From: Warburgia ugandensis | Taxonomy: Eukaryota > Streptophyta > Magnoliopsida > Canellales > Canellaceae | Length of the DNA: 64,000 bases | Direction of reading: 5' to 3' | Assembly (NCBI GenBank): GCA_035236585.1 | Contig: CP141127.1 | Location: 63,903,495 to 63,967,494, forward strand | Part shown: piece after piece, positions 23,031-35,110 of the stretch | How the letters are laid out: every line of letters starts with the position of its first letter | How positions within the stretch are numbered: the first letter of the stretch is position 1 | Notes under the pieces: model-generated | Databases searched by the model: none | Seen by the model: only the letters and a program-made list of their open reading frames with translations | Told to the model about the DNA's origin: nothing | Program-made: the position numbers and the translations under genes

Positions 23031-24169
23031 AGCTACGTGGCGCGTTACTGCCTCTCTCTCTCTGCCCCTTAGGACAGTCCTTAATGAAATGGTCGACGTC
23101 TCCACAGTTGAAACACCTGTATGGCTGTCTCTAGTAAGGTGTATAGGGCTATCTCTATGGTTGGGGCTGCCTCTGCTGTTGTGGCCGGTCGAATCTATTG
23201 CACCCTCGCCCAGGGTGCCACCCTTGCACCGATCACATCTCTTCCTCTCAGTGTCTCTCTTAATTTGTCCTGCGGTGTACGACCTGATGCACCATGTGTC
23301 TGTATAGCACCAAACAGTCGCTTGCCCTTGAAGGTCTGGAACGCACTCCCTCTAGTCCTGAGAGAGTTCTTCTCATGCATGGACGCCATATCAGTAGCAT
23401 CTCGGATAGAAGTAGGTCGTGAAGAAATCACGTGATCTCTCAGCCAAGGTGTCAACCCATCTACAAATCTGTCGGTTGCCTCTATGTCTGAGGCCAGTGC
23501 ATGAGGTGCAAATCTCCTTAATCGTGTAAATCGGTTCAGGTACTGCTGAACCATCATATCTCTCTGCTCTAGGGTGGCAAACTCCTTCTTCATGGACTGC
23601 AATGCATGAGGTGGAAAATACTGAGTGTTGAAAGCCTGTTTAAAGGCTGCCCATGTCATTGTCTCGGTAGGATCTGGTCGAGTGAGTGTGAAAGTCTGCC
23701 ACCAGAAGCCTGCCTCACCCTTCAATAGGTAAGAGGCTACTCCGACTTGATCCTCTGATGAGATCTTCATAGCGTTAAATGTTCTCTCCGCCTCAAATAA
23801 CCATCGCTCTGCCTCCTCCGTGTTACCATTGCCATAAAAGGGTTTCACCATCTTTTGAAACCTCTCTAGTAATTTGTCAGTCTTCTTAGAGTCACTTGTA
23901 GCATCACCCTCCATGGCTCTAGGTACTGGTGGTTCCTATACTGGTTGTGAGGACTGAACTGATGAAACCATGGGTGCCACTTGAGGTGGTGGAATAGGTC
24001 TAGGGTTAGCAGCGTCAACAGCTGTCCTAACTTGCTGTTGTATAAGTGGTACTAGTCCTGACATTAAATGATTCAATAACTTAGCATCTCGATCCCCTTG
24101 ATCAAAGGACTCAGCAGGTGGGGCCACGGGTGTAGCAGGGGTAAACCTTGTCCTTCTTCGAGGAGCCAT
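23031..24169 (-). pseudogene. H gag (capsid and CCHC nucleocapsid)
   Basis: Starts MAPRRRTRF at 24169. An in-frame TAG (23936-23938) lies where a Gln codon is expected; the frame then reads on through the capsid (FQKMVKPFYGNGNTEEAERWL, WWQTF, FTRLRRFAPH) to 23195. The nucleocapsid follows in another frame: CFNCGDVDHFIKDC, spacing CX2CX4HX4C, at 23074-23115. A frameshift lies near 23200, and several Gln-to-stop changes occur before the knuckle. A MAPRR/MPPRR start is shared with G. Gag would form the particle that packages element RNA. Confidence 0.9.
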
Positions 24170-24292
24170 CTGTCAAAAGTTTTAAATGTCACTAAGTATA
24201 AGTTCCCCTCTCATAGTTTCTCTCTCCACAACTATTATGGACTGTTACTCACATATAAATGGACATTTACAGGGATTATGATGGACTAGACT

Positions 24293-24306
24293 GGGCTCTG
24301 ATACCA
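24293..24306 (-). other. Primer-binding site of element H, initiator tRNA-Met
   Basis: The minus strand reads TGGTATCAGAGCCC, four bases after the LTR end. This is the standard plant iMet primer site with no visible mismatch. Confidence 0.95.
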
Positions 24307-24310
24307 ACTT

Positions 24311-27303
24311 TGTAACACCTCGAATTTTTAAGACATTATTTATTTATTTATTTATTATAATAATGGCATTTTGAATAAGAGCATTTAGGATCCCATGAGA
24401 AAAGTTTTAATTATCATTTTACTAAACAATTCTTAAAAATAATGGTGTTATTTTTCTTTTCTCAAAATGGCATACATGTAAATAAAACAATACGAGTATC
24501 AATCAATGTCAAATAAATTGGCGCCTTTATTTTAAATCAAATAAATGTCCAAAACACAATAATAAGATGGCCCAGGATCTATCCATCATAACATCCCATA
24601 TAAATGTCCAACATATGTCCAGACATCTCAATCAAATCCAAATATAAAGTATGCAGTCCATAATTAAATCCAAATAATAATCCTATTTAATGACTCACAT
24701 CACTGTCTAAAACTATAGGAAAAAGATCTTTAGTAGCTCTCGCAGTTTCTCAATAGCTTTTCCTTTCCTGATGTCACGCTCGAGATCTAAGGCATTGCAA
24801 AACAAAGCAATGCCTCAGCAAGCTATCGCTTGTGTAGGTACATAGACAATTAATGTAATAAATGAAATAACTGATTAACAATACTAATGAAAAGTCTATC
24901 ATTTATGAAAATAGCAGTATCCTAAGTCATGTCCAAATAAATGTCAATTTATTCCACATTCTAAAACATGCATTTCATGGAGTCAAAACATGACATGAAA
25001 CAATGTAAATGAGCATACAATAGAATAAGGGCACCCTAAGGTAATGAGTCCCACAACATCACACTAACATCATGGATCATGAGTACTCATAGTCAACCTC
25101 TGAGTGTCGTCACACCCAGGCATACCATCCATAACCATGCTCATCACACATGCACACATAATAAGAATATGGCCATCATGCTGCAGTGGCAACCCTCCAT
25201 GGGTATCAACCACCGCCGCTCTCCGTTGACACCATAACGGGAGACTTAGCATCTGTCCCCATGGAAAGGCTCAGATCGGTAGCGTGGACTATCCATATTA
25301 CCAAACCCCTACTGAATGCCATCTGTGGGCAGGTGTCTATCATATCACAATATCATCACATCACAATCTCGGAGGGTGGGTGGCCGGCCCTATCCCTCCT
25401 AGCATGAAGCCCACCGGGTGAGAGCACCCGTCATCAAATATAAAACACGAAAATCATATGTATATGCTAAAACTCAAGAGCACCCATAGCTCGAATTCCC
25501 CAAGACATGCCCCTCATCCTGGGGTTAGCCTATAAAAGGACGAGCTAATAAGCCTCTATTCTCGTTTCCATGTAAATCTATGCATTTCCTATATATAATA
25601 AGAAATAAGTCTCTATTTAAGCATAACTAATTAACATCATGCTTATAAAAGCATTTGAAATAAGTTTATTCAATAAAAGATCTCAATTTGGAATAATCAC
25701 AATGTACTCAAAGTCGCATGAAATCCACGATAATTGATAATTGCAATTTAAAACACAATCACACCTGATGCTATGTTTAAACATGGTTTAAAAATCAAAG
25801 CAAAGCATTAATTGTCTTCACCTACCTCAATGTGAGACCACTAGCTTGTTAATAACTCCCTTTAACTAGTATATTCAAGTGCACCTGTACATGTCACACC
25901 ACTATTTTAAAATTTTCCTAAAGAAAAAGTGGTCATTTATAAGTTTTTAAGTTAAAACTAGGTCCATGTCGTCAATACAATCACAACGCCTCTTTTGGAT
26001 CGTGATTTGGACTTCTCTAGCTCCCAAAAGTCAAGTTTTTGTGAAAACAATACGTAAATGGGGCCTGCAGAACCACCATAAGGTGGTCTATACCGGCAGT
26101 TCCATTTTCTGCCTGTTTAAACCAGTGAATTTTGGTGTCATGAAGATGCCCAATTGCAGGACGCGTCACAGGGATGCGCCGCGTGTGTCCTCTATACCGT
26201 GACGCACCACCGCGTGCGTCACAGTCACCAGGACGGCCTCGTCCCGACTCCACTGCGACAGCCAATAGTGGCTCTTCTGCACGCGTGCGACACCATGTAC
26301 AAGTGCAACGCCGACGTCATTCGACGTCCTCCCTTGGTGCGTTCCGCTGTGCGTCCTGGCATCAGTGTCAAGGCGCAGACGCCGTTGATGACGCTGGGGA
26401 AGACGATCGGATTCCGATCGTCTCTGGAGGAGCTACATAGCTCTGTTTTGTGCGATTTTTGCTCTATTTTTCTCAGAATTCTCTCTAGAGTCCATTTATG
26501 CCCTCCTTTTGCCCTGATTTTTCCAAAAACTATGTTTTTAAAATGATTTTTCCCAAGTTCCTACAATCATCCCTAGGTACTGGTTTTTACGTTTTTTGGA
26601 GAAACCCACTGTTGGATTTCTCCCCAATTTAAAGGGTTTGATCTTGGGTTTGTTGTGCACTACTTGGATAGTGCAATTTTCAAACAGACATGGTTTCATC
26701 CGTAAAATCACGCTCCAACAGTAGTGTGCACAGAGTTCCTAGGAAATCTGTTTTTTTCCTAATTTTAAATGTGTTTCTAATTATTTTACCTATTTAATAA
26801 GTACTTAAATTAGGGTTTAAGGACTTACCTATTGTTAGCCGTTGCCGGAGTCCCACTGGCTAGAAAAAGGCAGACTTTGCAGGGCTTAGGGTTATTGCCT
26901 GAAACGCAATGAAATGCTCATGGTGGAGCGTTTTGGCTCATGGGGAATGGTAGATATAGGGTTTAGAGTCCTACGGGAAGAGAAACTCTTCCCCTCATGC
27001 CTCTTTCCATGGCTCTCTGGCGATTTCACCGGAACTGGTAGAGACATGTGGAAGACGGGGGTGCCAATATCTATTTGGACCCCTATGTAATACGTTTCTG
27101 TCAAATGACCAAAATGCCCTTACAACTTCGACGGCTCCTAACTCCCTTGTTTGAGCTCCGTTTTCCGCATTCTTTGTGGCGTTGGACTCGTATCGACCAG
27201 CACTTTTAAATTCTTAATTTTTCAGGAAAATTTCCATCTATAAATTTTTAATTTAATTTATTTAGAAATTTCTAAATTTATACTAAAAATGAAGGATATT
27301 ACA
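24311..27303 (-). repeat. Right (5') LTR of element H
   Basis: TGTAACACC to ATATTACA, pairing with 16752-19692. The CpG-rich block is at about 26080-26420. Relative to its partner it has TTTA microsatellite units (24336-24358), about 34 extra bases at 26122-26155 and a short GATCGTGATTT insertion near 26000. As the 5' LTR of a minus-strand element it would have carried the active promoter. Confidence 0.95.
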
Positions 27304-27308
27304 ATAAA
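27304..27308. repeat. Target-site duplication of element H, right copy (ATAAA)
   Basis: Identical to 16747-16751 and directly abutting the LTR end. Confidence 0.9.
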
Positions 27309-27578
27309 TCTTTGATCAAGAATAAAGGTTCTCAAATAAAGATACTAACTCACATACACCATACTCAGATTTCTTACCCTAAGAACCTGACTATTCTCAT
27401 AAAACTACTTTTATTTTGTTCATACAAGAATGACAATTTTCTTTTTTCCTTGACTGCTTATGACTTCCTACTGAGTCACTTTCCATGAATAATATGGATC
27501 TAATTTAGATATTATTTTCATTCTATCATATTCAATCTTTGCAAATTTAACTCCTCTACCAACTCTTCTAGGTGGCAT
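27309..27578 (-). pseudogene. Start of element G gag
   Basis: An ATG at 27578-27576 opens a frame beginning MPPRRVGRG, the same kind of start as H gag (MAPRRRTRF), at a similar distance from the primer site. The frame stops at 27468-27470 after 36 codons. H is inserted about 160 bases further on, so the rest of G gag is on the other side of H (left) and unrecognisable. This short match is the best evidence that G is a chromovirus related to H. Confidence 0.6.
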
Positions 27579-27700
27579 TTGTTCAAATTTCACAAATTTC
27601 AAAATGAATTAATCATTTAACTCATGTCATCTTTAACTTTGACCTTGGATTATTGCCTCAATTTTGGACACTTGGGACTGGCTATGAGTGGGGATGGATT

Positions 27701-27714
27701 GGCTTTTATACCAA
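27701..27714 (-). other. Primer-binding site of element G, decayed iMet type
   Basis: The minus strand reads TGGTATAAAAGCC against TGGTATCAGAGCC, two differences, three bases from the LTR edge at 27718. Position and spacing equal those of H. Confidence 0.75.
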
Positions 27715-27717
27715 CTA

Positions 27718-30700
27718 TGATGACCCAAATTTTATATAAAACTTTTTCATATTTATTTTCAAAAGGCGAGGCCCCAAGTTTGGAAAAGAAAGTTAAAATT
27801 CAATCAATGAAAATGTTTTCTTTAAAATTCAATCCAAAACCTTGAGTTTCATCCTCCAATCCTTCATTATCAATCTAATATAATATTATACATATTTTTT
27901 AAAACTAGAAATATAATTTTCTTTTAGACTATACAATGAAAAATGAATTATTAAAACTAAGATCCATTTAGTCATCATAAACAATCCTTGTATTAATTAC
28001 ATAAGATTTCAAGAATTCACAATCTCATATATACATACACAATCCAAGTCTCCAATAAGGGCATCGTTCAATGTATTGCTAAGAGTGTACCCTCAATCAG
28101 TAAAAAGCACCAATATACCCCTCGTGTTGTATCCTCCTACTCTTGTCTCTCTAAATATGAGATATTGTAAACATTCAAACATTTACAATACCTTAGCAAG
28201 CTATGCTAGGTAGGGGAATAAGATGCATATGAAAACTCATAAAAATATTTCTTTTCACAATTTAATAATTATTTCAATGCGTAAAAACAATATGCATCAA
28301 TGATTTTCATTATTAAATTTAAGAAAATCTCAAACTTTAGAATATCAAATTCTCAAAGCATTTTATGTATATATCATGAATAAATCCAATAGTGCAATAT
28401 CATATTTAAAACATAAACAGAATTTTGAATAAACATTCAAAATAAATGTAAATATCATAAATAAATCTAGCAATGCAATGCCATGTACAAATCACAATCA
28501 AAATCTCGAATAAAGCTTCTAAATAGTAATACAAGTTAAATAATATCAAACTAGGTAAATAGTAATATATAATCATTAGTGGTTATATCACTAACTATCT
28601 GGGGCCCACAATCATCTAGTCATCCTTGGATCCATATCAATCCAATCAACACTAGGTATATACATCAATTAATCAACATTGGGTATCCATAATGGTCATG
28701 AGATCATACTAGGAATATCATCATGCCACATCACAAAGCATATCATCATGCTAATCACATCATAATCCACACACATAATGTAAAATATGCAATGGACTAC
28801 TGTGCTATAGTACATCCACTGCCATACTCCAATGATACCTAGGTAGAAAAATGTATCATCATGTCTATATGGGGAGACAAAATGTCAAACTGTGGCCTTC
28901 CATAATTGCCACCACTTGATGTTTTGCCTCACTATAGACATGGTGTCCATATCATAAGATTCATAGAGCAGGTGACCAAACCCTCATAATTCTCATAGCA
29001 TAGCATCCACCAAGCCTATACTTGTAGAAAAGAAAATCCACTAGGCTTCATGCCCTTATATAAAATAATAATAATATCAGGTTATACGCCTATCTCATAT
29101 CAAGTCCACAAAAATACTCTATTGTATGCATAGTTGGTACTCACACTAAAATCAAGCCCATTTGATTTTCAAAACAAATCATGCGGATATAAAACATGTA
29201 GTGCATTCTCAAATCATACTTTGTAAGAAATTTTGATACATTTTCAATTCATGGAATAATAATCATAATATAACATTTTCTCATATACAATACTATAATC
29301 TTTTCATTTAATATAACATGTCATAAATACTACATGAATAATAACACATAACCATTGCATTTTATAAATAGTTCAAGCCATGCAAATGTCATGCAATGAT
29401 CCAATCACATCTTGATATATCAAAAGATCATGCAATTTTAGAAAATTTGCTTATTAGATTCCACCAACCTCAAATACAAGTTCTCTAAATCCTTAGAATG
29501 CTCAATAAGCTCAATTCTTATCAATCAATGTATCTATCAAGACATGTGCATATAATGTCACTCTCCTACTCATAGGTTCTCATTTATGACTCATACCTAC
29601 TTTCTCATTTTTACACAATTTAACAAGCATAATATAAGTAAAATGAAATTCAATCAATTTAAATAAGGTCTGGGAGCGATCTTACCTTTGATTACTTAAA
29701 TCCAAGTATAATGTAGCATCTAAGGTGGTGTGGTCCGATCTAATTGCCTCTTATCTAGTCGATCTAGGTAGTACGAAGTCTCGACTAGTGTCCAAGATGT
29801 GCTTAGATCCTCAATTTCTCCAAAAATATGGTTCACAATATTAAGATAGTTCCAATAGATGCGTTGAATCTGAAATTAGGTTTGTATTGATTGGTGGATT
29901 TGTAAATGAAGGTTTTAGGTAATTTTTTAATGGTGAAGATCAAACGAATTGAATTTCAGGATTAACGAGTAAGACATAAGGATAAAAAGATCTATAAATG
30001 GGTAAATGATTAGTTAAGGGATCTCACATGCATCATTGTCACTAGGACACACCTGTGTCCATTTCCTCTATTTGGAACCCTGGTCACATGTAGTTAGTGG
30101 ACCTTGGGCACATGATGATTGTAGGGCGGCAATGAACTTTTTACCAATGCCCCTTTTTCATTGATTTCTTTGACCAAATCTAGTTGAAATTTGAGTATTC
30201 TTAAGGGGTTTTACATGTCTCGGGAAGGGGAATATGATGGACAATTTGGATCTCTAAAATAGGTCTTCATTTTACCAGCCACCTTCACCCTTCCATAGTT
30301 GGTTCTTTATCTTTCTTGGTGAGTTTTTCTTGAAACTATTGGTTTGTTTGAAAAAAAAGATTTGTGAATCTTCATAGTCTTTCCATGAGGAACATGATGG
30401 TTAGCTCATATCATCAATCTGAGCCACCATTTTCTCTATTTTCACTAGCATTATGGCCATTTTTTGGCATTTCCCTGCAGCTATTTCTTTCCTACACTAT
30501 CCATTCTTTTTCTCTTTCTTCCCTCTCTTCTTCTCCTTCTCTTCCTTCTCCTTCCTCTTTCCTCTTCTCCTTCTTCTTCCTTTCCTTTTTCTTCTTCTTC
30601 CTTTCATCTTAGTTTCATGAAATAGGCTAGAACATTTATAATTGGTTTGTTTTAAGTGGGTAGGGTACCAATATCACTTTTGCTCGTCCTTTTTAATTAT

Positions 30701-31011
30701 CTTATATTTTTAGTATATATTATTTATTTAATGATTATAGCCATAAAGGCTATTTGTGATTGCATTTTAATGGATGGCAACTTGGACTTTGCATTTATGG
30801 CTGATATATATATATATAGCTGTCCAAGCTGTGAATTATTCAGCAGGTCCACTTAATCAAAATAATTACAAATTTTTCATCCAAACTCTAAGATTTTGTA
30901 TTTTCCTCAAGTTTATTCCTAGGAAACTCAATTCTTGAAATTCCAATTCATTCCATAGAATTTCTAACTAAAAATTACATATAATGGAATCCAAAATTTT
31001 GACATGTTATA
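27718..31011 (-). repeat. Right (5') LTR of element G
   Basis: Starts TGATGACCC beside the primer site and ends near TGTTATA at 31011 (TTTTACA in the partner LTR). It matches 6666-13747 minus the LINE. The polypyrimidine tract is at 30490-30605. No TC microsatellite is present. The TGATGACCC start is similar to the TGTGATGACCC start of the solo LTR at 48530, suggesting related families. Confidence 0.8.
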
Positions 31012-31020
31012 GAAGTAATA

Positions 31021-31326
31021 GGCTTTATAAGGAAAAAAAAATGAAAGTTTTCATGATAAAATCATTATGAGAAAATTAGTTACTCCATCCCAAAAAGTCC
31101 TCCTTTATAATTCTAGGTTTCATCTTTTTCAAGGAAAGCTTAGATCTAAATAGATTGGTCCATATATTGTTAAAAAAAGTTTTTCCATACAAGACTGTCC
31201 AAAATGAGGATACTATAACTGACTATACTTTTAAGGTGAACAATCAAAGCTTAAAGTATTTCCTCGATAATTATGATCCAGATGTTGAGTCCACAACTAT
31301 GAAAGATTCTATTTACCAGGATTGAG
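31021..31326 (+). pseudogene. F pol C-terminus (Athila-type integrase end)
   Basis: With frame changes it reads LYNSRFHLFQGKLRSKWIGPY followed by IVKK, then FKVNNQSLKYFLDN. This is the conserved C-terminal tail of Athila-type integrase (LRLFPGKLRSRWSGPF-like). It is cut at the left by the G LTR edge, so G inserted in F pol. No catalytic motif remains here. Confidence 0.75.
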
Positions 31327-34258
31327 TGGATCTTCTTCCTTTCAATATTTCTATACCATTGTTCTTTGTAACTTTCCTTTTCTGCATCTCCCAATTCTTT
31401 ATTTCTTAATGCATTATCATCAACCTACTTTTTAGAGATTTAGGACAATGTTTCACATAGATTAGAGGGTGTAGAATTCTTACAAATTCTAATATTATTC
31501 TAATTTCTTTCTTTTATTAAAAAATTTAAAAAAATTGAGCTATTTTGAAAATTCTTTTTGAGTTTTCTGGTCAGTACCTATACAATGATGAGAATTGGAT
31601 TTTTTGAAGTCTAGTCTTTCTTTCCATCTTTAGCTTATTAATAGAATTGTATATGATTAGTTCAATGTTTAACTAATTTTTAAAAGTATTTCATGAAAGC
31701 TAAACTCAGATAACTTCAAAAGACACTTGGTATGTATATAACTAGATTGATAAATAGTTATAACTTTGGAAATCCTAAACAAAATCAGTGGAGACTTATA
31801 AACCTAGTGAGTTTTAGAGCTAGTCATTTCTTTTGAGAGTTATAAATAAATTCAATTTTTCTTCGACGTACATAATTCTTACTTGATCCCAATATTTCTT
31901 TGATTTGATAAATTGCTAAGATTTAGTATTTGACTATTACCCTTAATTTTTTAAAAGTTTGTTGAATCTGATAGGTTATATGAAACCTAAGAAATGATTT
32001 AGGTCATCCTCATTGTTAACTTAGAGACTTAAAGCCTACCCAATGATATTTTTAACACTAGTTAGCTAATTTGAGCCATTACAAAAAAGTGAATATCAAG
32101 AAAAGAAAAGTTTTTCAAAGAGATTCAAAAATTTTGAAAAAAAAAAATAGAAAAGAAAAGAAGAAAAGTGTAAAGAGAAAATTTTCACTTTAGTTCAAAT
32201 AAGAAGAATTATCAACTTTAGAAGAACTTTACTTATTTTTGAAGCATTTATATCCTTTCTTTTCATAACCCTGTCCTAAGCCAACTCTTCGTCTTTGAAT
32301 AAGACCTATTGATTCTAAGAGGAATATAGTCTCATTAAGGATATGAATAATTAGAGTGTAGTATTCCTAAATTTCTTGATAATATCATCCTTTCTAAAGG
32401 GATCATAAAAAATAGTTCTTAGTAACTCCCATTCTTTCATGAGTATATATTCTCATTTTTTAGCATTTTTTACTCTACTTGTTAAAGAGATATATCTTTT
32501 ACCCTTTTTTTAGTGTTTTATTTTGATTGTGTATTTATTAGTAATGATTGAGGTCAGAATATATTTCAGATGGAGTTTTTGAGTTATTATTTACTTATAA
32601 GTCTAGATATATTATATATGTAGATTGTACACACACTTCATTTTGGGATTTGAGCCTAAATGAAATATCGTTAGCATGTAAGTAGAGTTTTAAAAATTTC
32701 TTTTGTTTCTATTAACATACAAAAATGGTAAATTAAGTATGAATGGAAGAAAATTCTCATAGATAAATTTAGACATTGTCTTTTATAAATTTTGTGGGTA
32801 AATTCACTACAAATCCCAAAATAACAACTTTTTTAAATGCTTTTACTTTAATATTATTTTACTACATTTGATTGATCATTTTTATACTTATAAGATAGAA
32901 TTTGTACTAAAACACTTAATTATTATCTAACCATTAATTGATGTATTGTCAAGGTTAGATGGACATCTATAGGTAAGTATGCATTGAACTAATATTATAT
33001 GATACTAATTAGGACTTTTTCTATGTTTTGTAGGTTGTAGATTAAGATCCATGTGATTAAATTAAGCCAATCAACATTTTGGATCGTCGATCAAGCTTGG
33101 ATTGAAATGTACATTTCACATTAATTTAAATGATTAAGATCAAAATCCAAAATAATGGGTCAAGGTCTAATATTTTGTGATTATGAATGGTCGAAGTATC
33201 CAAGGATTCCAAGATTGGAAGCAGATTGATGAAGATCAATGATGATCTAAATGATATATGTTTGAAAGGTTAAGATCATATTAAAACCACCTTAGAATGT
33301 GATATTTTAAGCATGACTAGTCATAGATATGAATTTTTCATTATCGAGGATGAGTTTAATGGATTGAATTACCCAAATTCAATATTTTTATACAAAATAA
33401 AAAAATATGTCCAATTTCAACAAGTTTGGACACTTGAGATTAGATCTTGAGAATGTATTGGAGATTAAAAGATTGAATGTTCTAGAGGCAAATCTTGATG
33501 ATCAAGGAAGGACCAATCGCAAGTTTCTAAAGTTTTAAAGCAAAAAATGTAATGTACAAGAGTTGCCCAGAGGTTAGGAAATAATGAAGAATGGTTACCT
33601 AAGTAGGAAATCAATTGAAGAGGTGAGCAATTAAATACGAAACTAATTGAAATTAGAATTCCAACATAATTGAATTGCTTTGTGATGAAGGGATTAACAT
33701 GAGGAAACTTCCAAACTAACATCTCCAACATTTGTACATATGAGATCAAACAAAAGGAGAAAATCAAATTGAAAAATAAGAGAAAAAGGAAGAAGAAAAA
33801 CAAGGTTATGCGGTCAGTCAAATGGGGGTGAAAATGCAAGATTTTTTGACTCATTGTCAAATCAAAAAATTCAAGGTTAATCTTGTTAGATATTAGATAC
33901 TGAGGAGAAGAAGACATAAGGGATAGAATCTAGATTTAGAGTGAAGAACACATTGTTGAAGTTTCAGAAATCAGTACCCTGTTACTATTCTTTGTGTGAA
34001 AAGTAATAGGGTTTTAACAATTTTTTCTAATATTGCCATTTGCTTATATTACACTTTATATTATCCTTAATTCAAGTTAGTTTTTGACATTTAGTTAGTA
34101 GATATTGACATAAATTAATCAAGGGATTCATTGTGATGTTGATTTTTAGAATCGAGTTCTAATTATTTTGATTTTATTTAATTTTTATGTTGTTTAGAAA
34201 ATTCATAAGCTACAATAGTCTCAATCTCCCATTTATAGTCACATATTTTTTTGCTTTG
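31327..34258 (+). repeat. F 3' UTR and partial 3' LTR
   Basis: The UTR runs to about 32870 and includes GTAAATTCACTACAAATCCC near 32810, which matches the block upstream of the D polypurine tract. The LTR start is not sharp; TGATTGATCA near 32870 is a candidate. From about 33010 the order of TTTTGTAGGT, AGATTAAG and TGTGATTAA-like blocks follows the D LTR. It is interrupted at 34258 by D. The open frame at 33465-33917 on the minus strand is AT-rich and matches nothing I know. Confidence 0.5.
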
Positions 34259-35105
34259 TGATAAGTATTTAATTTTTTTTTATAAAAAGTACCCAATTAG
34301 TAGTTCATATGTTATAAATTATAGGCATTATCCTAGGGTTTTTAAAAAAATTTGTAACACTTGCATTTCTTACTTTAATAATTCAAAAGTTTGATATTTT
34401 GTAGGTCCAAAAGTGAATCTAGATTAAGTATGTGAATCATCATAATTTTCTAGGATTTAATTAGGATTTTTTATCTTTGTAGGTGTGTGAGAAGGTGATC
34501 CAAAAGCCAAAATTGATCGAGATGAGAATTGGAGTTCAAGGTCAAAAGACTAATCAAGGTTTAAGATCCTCCTAGTGCAAGTAACAGAAGGCAATGAGAA
34601 GCATCAAAGGTGACTAAAATGGTTCATGCCTAAAAGCCATTCAACTCCACCACTTTGCATGAGAATTGGAGTCATACCTGAGGTTTCCTCGTTTAATAAG
34701 GAAACCTAAGGAAGCTAAGACATTCAAGCATTGAAGCCAAAGGACTTAACCATTCAAGCCATTAAGGAATGTGACATCAAAGTGAGCCATCAAGCAACAT
34801 GGGAGCCATGACACATGGAGTCACACGATTGGAGGATCAATTCAAGTAATTATCCTAGGTTAAAAACATGATTTTCTAAGGATAATTGCAAGGTTTTGAA
34901 GAAATTTGTTATTGGTAAGATGATCATACATAGGTGGACCAATCAATAGAGAAAACCCTACTTTTCATTTTCATTTTCCATCTTCTTCCCCACCACAATT
35001 AACATTCCATGATTTTTTATTAAGGAGGGAGGCACCTTGCTAAAAAAGTGATGCCTCCCCCTTGCTTGGTTGTTATCTTAAGTGGTTTTCCAAATGGGAA
35101 AGTCC

Positions 35106-35110
35106 TAATT
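35106..35110. repeat. Target-site duplication of element B, left copy (TAATT)
   Basis: TAATT directly before TGTTGATTTG; repeated at 44096-44100 after TTAACA. Confidence 0.9.

Larger units (their letters stand above)
16752..27303 (-). mobile_element. Element H: complete Tekay-type chromovirus, slightly decayed
   Basis: Two near-identical LTRs (16752-19692 and 24311-27303), each starting TGTAACACC and ending ATATTACA in plus orientation, are flanked by ATAAA on both sides. The minus-strand interior carries, in order, a tRNA-iMet primer site, gag with a CCHC knuckle, aspartic protease, RT, RNase H, integrase and a C-terminal chromodomain, then a polypurine tract. This order and the C-terminal wording are typical of the Tekay (Del) clade of plant chromoviruses. 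It lies inside the gag/interior of G. It is the best-preserved and so probably the youngest long insertion, but in-frame stops and a lost integrase Asp make it inactive. Confidence 0.95.
31012..34258 (+). mobile_element. Element F: 3' tail of an older Athila-type element
   Basis: It carries the end of pol, a 3' UTR with the GGACAATGTTTCA and GGGTGTAGAATTC blocks shared with B (minus strand near 38870-38900), and then LTR-like sequence up to the insertion of D. The rest of F must lie left of the window (beyond G) and right of it (beyond D). Both neighbours are therefore insertions into F, and the whole window lies within this one element. Confidence 0.65.

Noticed and set aside
22220-23435. 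Plus-strand frames (for example 22220-22510, 22736-23032, 23121-23435)
   Set aside because: Shadows of the minus-strand gag-pol of H.
34259-34260. 34259 as the 3' LTR of an element lying to its left
   Set aside because: No polypurine tract precedes it (flank is TTTGCTTTG), unlike 4171-4180 and 56490-56499, and the sequence to the left fits the F LTR; a 5' LTR of D is the better reading.
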